A stretch of DNA of 8,978 bases from DUOD01 sp050945235. Its GTDB lineage: Bacteria; Bacillota; Clostridia; DUOD01. The stretch covers positions 1-8,978 of the forward strand of contig JBMNSO010000076.1 of NCBI GenBank assembly GCA_050945235.1, given 5' to 3'. Below are positions 7,095 to 8,978 of the stretch, piece after piece. The notes below the pieces were generated by a model that did no database searches, was not told where the DNA came from, and worked only from the letters and a program-made list of their open reading frames with translations. Within the stretch, counting starts at the first letter, position 1. Each line of letters begins with the position of its first letter. The position numbers and the translations under genes are program-made.

Positions 7095-8363
7095 GTGTTT
7101 ATGTATCCCTCAAAAGGACTGGAGGAGATGGCATTGCTTTTTGGGGTTTTCGCATTGGCGGCTACGATAGTATTAGTTATCGTACTTGTGAGGATGAAAG
7201 CTAAACTGGGAATAGTAATGCTGTGCGCGTCTTTTTTTATGGCATTATTGGGGAGATTATTACCGGTTACCGTAGTAAAGATTATGTTGGATGCCCTTAG
7301 CAATCCGCAGACAATAGAATTGATGCTAATAATTATTGGCATTACAGCCCTAGGACATTTGTTAAAGGTTACAGGAAAACTAAACGAAATAATTACTAAT
7401 TTAAGGAATGTGATAAACGATGCGCGCATTCTTACAGCATTGATACCGGCTTTAGTGGGCCTATTGGCGGTTCCGGGAGGCGCTGTTATGTCCGCTCCGC
7501 TGATTGAGCAAATAGGAAGTGAAGCCGGCCTCGACAAAGATTCCCTGGCTACTTCAAATATTATATTTAGGCATATAAACTCTTTCGCTTACCCCATGAG
7601 TACAGGAATGATCTTGATATCGTCAATTTCGGGCATAGACGTGACTGAGTATTTAAGATTTAACATTCCAATTATTATGATTATTATGGTATTTGCTTTT
7701 TTTTACATTTTTCGAAAATTAAAACCTGCAAAAATAAAAAAGGAAAAGCCTAAACCGAGAACGATACTTAGGCTGTTTATAAGCATTCTTCCCTTTACAA
7801 TAATTGTGACTATGGGCCTGGTATTTCAAGTGTACTTCCCGCTGGCAATCCTTGCGGGAATACTCTATGTTGTTTTCCTGCCCGAAAAAGATTCTACTTA
7901 CGGGCCTTTAGTAAAAGACAGGCTGTTAGCGGCAAGAAATGGTGTCAAGTGGGATATGGTATTCGCTATGGCAGGAGTAATGGTTTTCAAAGATGTTGTT
8001 GCTGCTACGGGATTTTTGAATGAAATATCTGTATTCTTGGTGGACAAAGGTGCGCCGTTATTTGTACTGGCGGTTCTATTTCCGTTTATAGCAGGTATGA
8101 TTACCGGTAATAACAGTGCGGCTATAGGGTTGACAGCCCCTCTTTTTTTGTTAATGCTTCCGGAAGGTATCAATGCAGTACCGTATTATAATCTGATTTT
8201 TATAGGCTCATCGACAGGTTATATTGCATCACCTTTTCATATGTGTCTGGTATTAACGGTTGAATACTACAAAGCATCATTACCAAGCGTTTTAAGGCAA
8301 GTTGCTTTTATTTGCTCTTGGATTATTGCTGCATCATTAATAAGATTTGCAATGCTAATATAA
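7095..8363 (+). CDS. DUF401-family membrane permease
   Basis: This polytopic membrane protein of 422 aa consists mostly of hydrophobic helices. It resembles DUF401 proteins, an uncharacterised group within the ion/organic-anion transporter superfamily. Two signature turns occur in the two halves: VPGGAVMSAPLIE near 126-138 and GNNSAAIGLTAPL near 338-350. This fits an inverted-repeat transporter in which such turns line the substrate site. A charged cytoplasmic linker (KLKPAKIKKEKPKPR, about 208-222) separates the halves. The start is probably the GTG at 7095, possibly the ATG at 7101. It follows the RraA-family gene by 63 bases and so probably belongs to the same operon. With a TRAP system already present, it may export a product or import a second substrate. 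The direction and substrate are unknown. Confidence 0.8.
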   Translation: MFMYPSKGLEEMALLFGVFALAATIVLVIVLVRMKAKLGIVMLCASFFMALLGRLLPVTVVKIMLDALSNPQTIELMLIIIGITALGHLLKVTGKLNEIITNLRNVINDARILTALIPALVGLLAVPGGAVMSAPLIEQIGSEAGLDKDSLATSNIIFRHINSFAYPMSTGMILISSISGIDVTEYLRFNIPIIMIIMVFAFFYIFRKLKPAKIKKEKPKPRTILRLFISILPFTIIVTMGLVFQVYFPLAILAGILYVVFLPEKDSTYGPLVKDRLLAARNGVKWDMVFAMAGVMVFKDVVAATGFLNEISVFLVDKGAPLFVLAVLFPFIAGMITGNNSAAIGLTAPLFLLMLPEGINAVPYYNLIFIGSSTGYIASPFHMCLVLTVEYYKASLPSVLRQVAFICSWIIAASLIRFAMLI

Positions 8364-8377
8364 CATCATGATATAAT
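8347..8377 (+). promoter_or_regulatory. Candidate sigma-A promoter for the regulator gene
   Basis: A perfect TATAAT lies at 8372-8377, with TTGCAA at 8347-8352 as the best -35 candidate (four of six consensus bases). The spacer is 19 bases, two longer than ideal. It lies across the stop codon of the permease gene and about 75 bases before the regulator ATG, suggesting that the regulator is transcribed separately as well as by read-through. Confidence 0.45.
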
Positions 8378-8381
8378 CATG
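8367..8381 (+). promoter_or_regulatory. Palindrome overlapping the -10 box (possible operator)
   Basis: CATGAT-ATA-ATCATG is a perfect 6-bp inverted repeat with a 3-base spacer, and its centre contains the TATAAT. TAACAT at 8361-8366 and ATGTTA at 8379-8384 give a second, overlapping pairing. A dimeric protein bound here would block RNA polymerase. There is no T-run, so a terminator is unlikely. The symmetry is seen; the function is inferred. Confidence 0.45.
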
Positions 8382-8451
8382 TTAGCGGTGATTATTCTGA
8401 AGTTTTAAGGCCGAATGCAGCCGCAGTCTTGATTTGAGGGTGGTAAAACGT

Positions 8452-8978
8452 ATGACTGAAAAAATTGTATTTATAGCTCCTGATGAAAGTTTAGCCAATA
8501 GAGCCGCACAGGTTATCTCCGAATTAGGCGAGCAAATAGGTGTTTTCCAGGGTTCATTGGAAGAAGGGCTCTGGCTGGCAAAAAAAGCGGTGAAAAATGG
8601 AGCAAATATAATAATCAGCAGGGGCGGAACAGGAACCCTAATCAAGGAAAAGCTGAATATACCGGTAGTCAATCTGGAAACAAGCAGCTTTGATATTATT
8701 AATACAATCAATAAAGCTGTAATATATTCAAGCAAAATCGGCATAGTTGGTTTTCAAAATCTTATTACTGCCTATGAAAGAGTTAACAAAATTATACAGA
8801 ATACTTTTTCCGCCCAAATAATGACGGCTGTTATTGAAGATGGAAAAGAAGCTGCGGCAAAGATTGAGCAGTTATATAGTTTAGGTGTAAGGGTATTTGT
8901 TGGAGGATATACAGTAATTGATGCAGTAAAAAAACTGGGTTTTCAAGGTATCCTTATAGAATCCGGAACTGAAACTAT
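8452..8978 (+). CDS. PrpR_N-domain transcriptional regulator, probably sigma-54-dependent (5' part only)
   Basis: The reading frame is open from the ATG at 8452 to the window edge and encodes the first 175 residues. They match the PrpR N-terminal sensor domain: a start MTEKIVFIAPDESL, then GANIIISRGGTGTLIKEKL (50-68), IPVVNLETSSFDIINTI (70-86), KIGIVGFQNLI (95-105) and FVGGYTVIDAVKKLGFQGILIESG (149-172). In the propionate activator PrpR this domain senses methylcitrate. It is usually followed by PAS, AAA+ and Fis-type HTH domains of a sigma-54 activator. Those parts lie outside the window, so the sigma-54 link is inferred from the family. GAGGGTGG at 8436-8443 is the ribosome binding site, 8 bases before the ATG. 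Being next to the pathway genes, it probably controls them, perhaps sensing a tricarboxylate or other pathway acid. Confidence 0.85.
   Translation, partial: MTEKIVFIAPDESLANRAAQVISELGEQIGVFQGSLEEGLWLAKKAVKNGANIIISRGGTGTLIKEKLNIPVVNLETSSFDIINTINKAVIYSSKIGIVGFQNLITAYERVNKIIQNTFSAQIMTAVIEDGKEAAAKIEQLYSLGVRVFVGGYTVIDAVKKLGFQGILIESGTET

Noticed and set aside
8361..8384. Stem-loop at the permease stop codon as an intrinsic terminator
   Set aside because: The stem is AT-rich and not followed by a T-run. The embedded TATAAT makes an operator/promoter reading more likely.
8382..8744. 120-codon reading frame on the minus strand near the right end
   Set aside because: It lies opposite the well-supported PrpR_N coding sequence and has no recognisable domain, so it is a shadow frame.

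Overview
The window looks like one catabolic gene cluster from a low-G+C Gram-positive anaerobe. A member of the Clostridia or a relative is the best guess, from the AT-rich codon use, strong AGGAGG-type ribosome binding sites, GTG starts, a lipoprotein-type solute receptor and a [4Fe-4S] hydro-lyase. The genus cannot be named from the sequence. All eight genes lie on the plus strand.

Layout. Positions 43-1032 encode a TAXI-family TRAP solute-binding lipoprotein. A 358-base gap follows; its first half is a long stem-loop (1043-1175). Positions 1391-3340 encode the fused 4TM/12TM TRAP permease. Next come a D-amino acid aminotransferase (3425-4288) and the large and small subunits of an aconitase/isopropylmalate-dehydratase-type hydro-lyase (4325-5584 and 5589-6077). 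A 255-base gap with another inverted repeat (6153-6223) precedes an RraA/HMG-aldolase-family protein (start corrected to 6333, end 7031). A DUF401-family permease follows (best start 7095, end 8363). The window ends inside a regulator gene (8452 onward) whose visible part is a PrpR_N sensor domain. A plausible sigma-A promoter with a palindrome over its -10 box lies just before that regulator.

How the genes may work together. The TRAP system would import a small carboxylate or amino acid. The aminotransferase would convert a D-amino acid to a 2-oxo acid, the hydro-lyase would hydrate or isomerise an unsaturated or hydroxy di- or tricarboxylate, and the RraA-family enzyme would cleave a 4-hydroxy-2-oxo acid to pyruvate. 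The DUF401 protein would move another organic anion. A PrpR-type regulator would sense an intermediate. One scheme that uses all three enzymes is: 4-methylene-D-glutamate to 4-methylene-2-oxoglutarate, then to 4-hydroxy-4-methyl-2-oxoglutarate, then to two pyruvates. This is a hypothesis. The families are clear from the sequence; the substrate is not. No mobile element, tRNA, rRNA or CRISPR array was seen.
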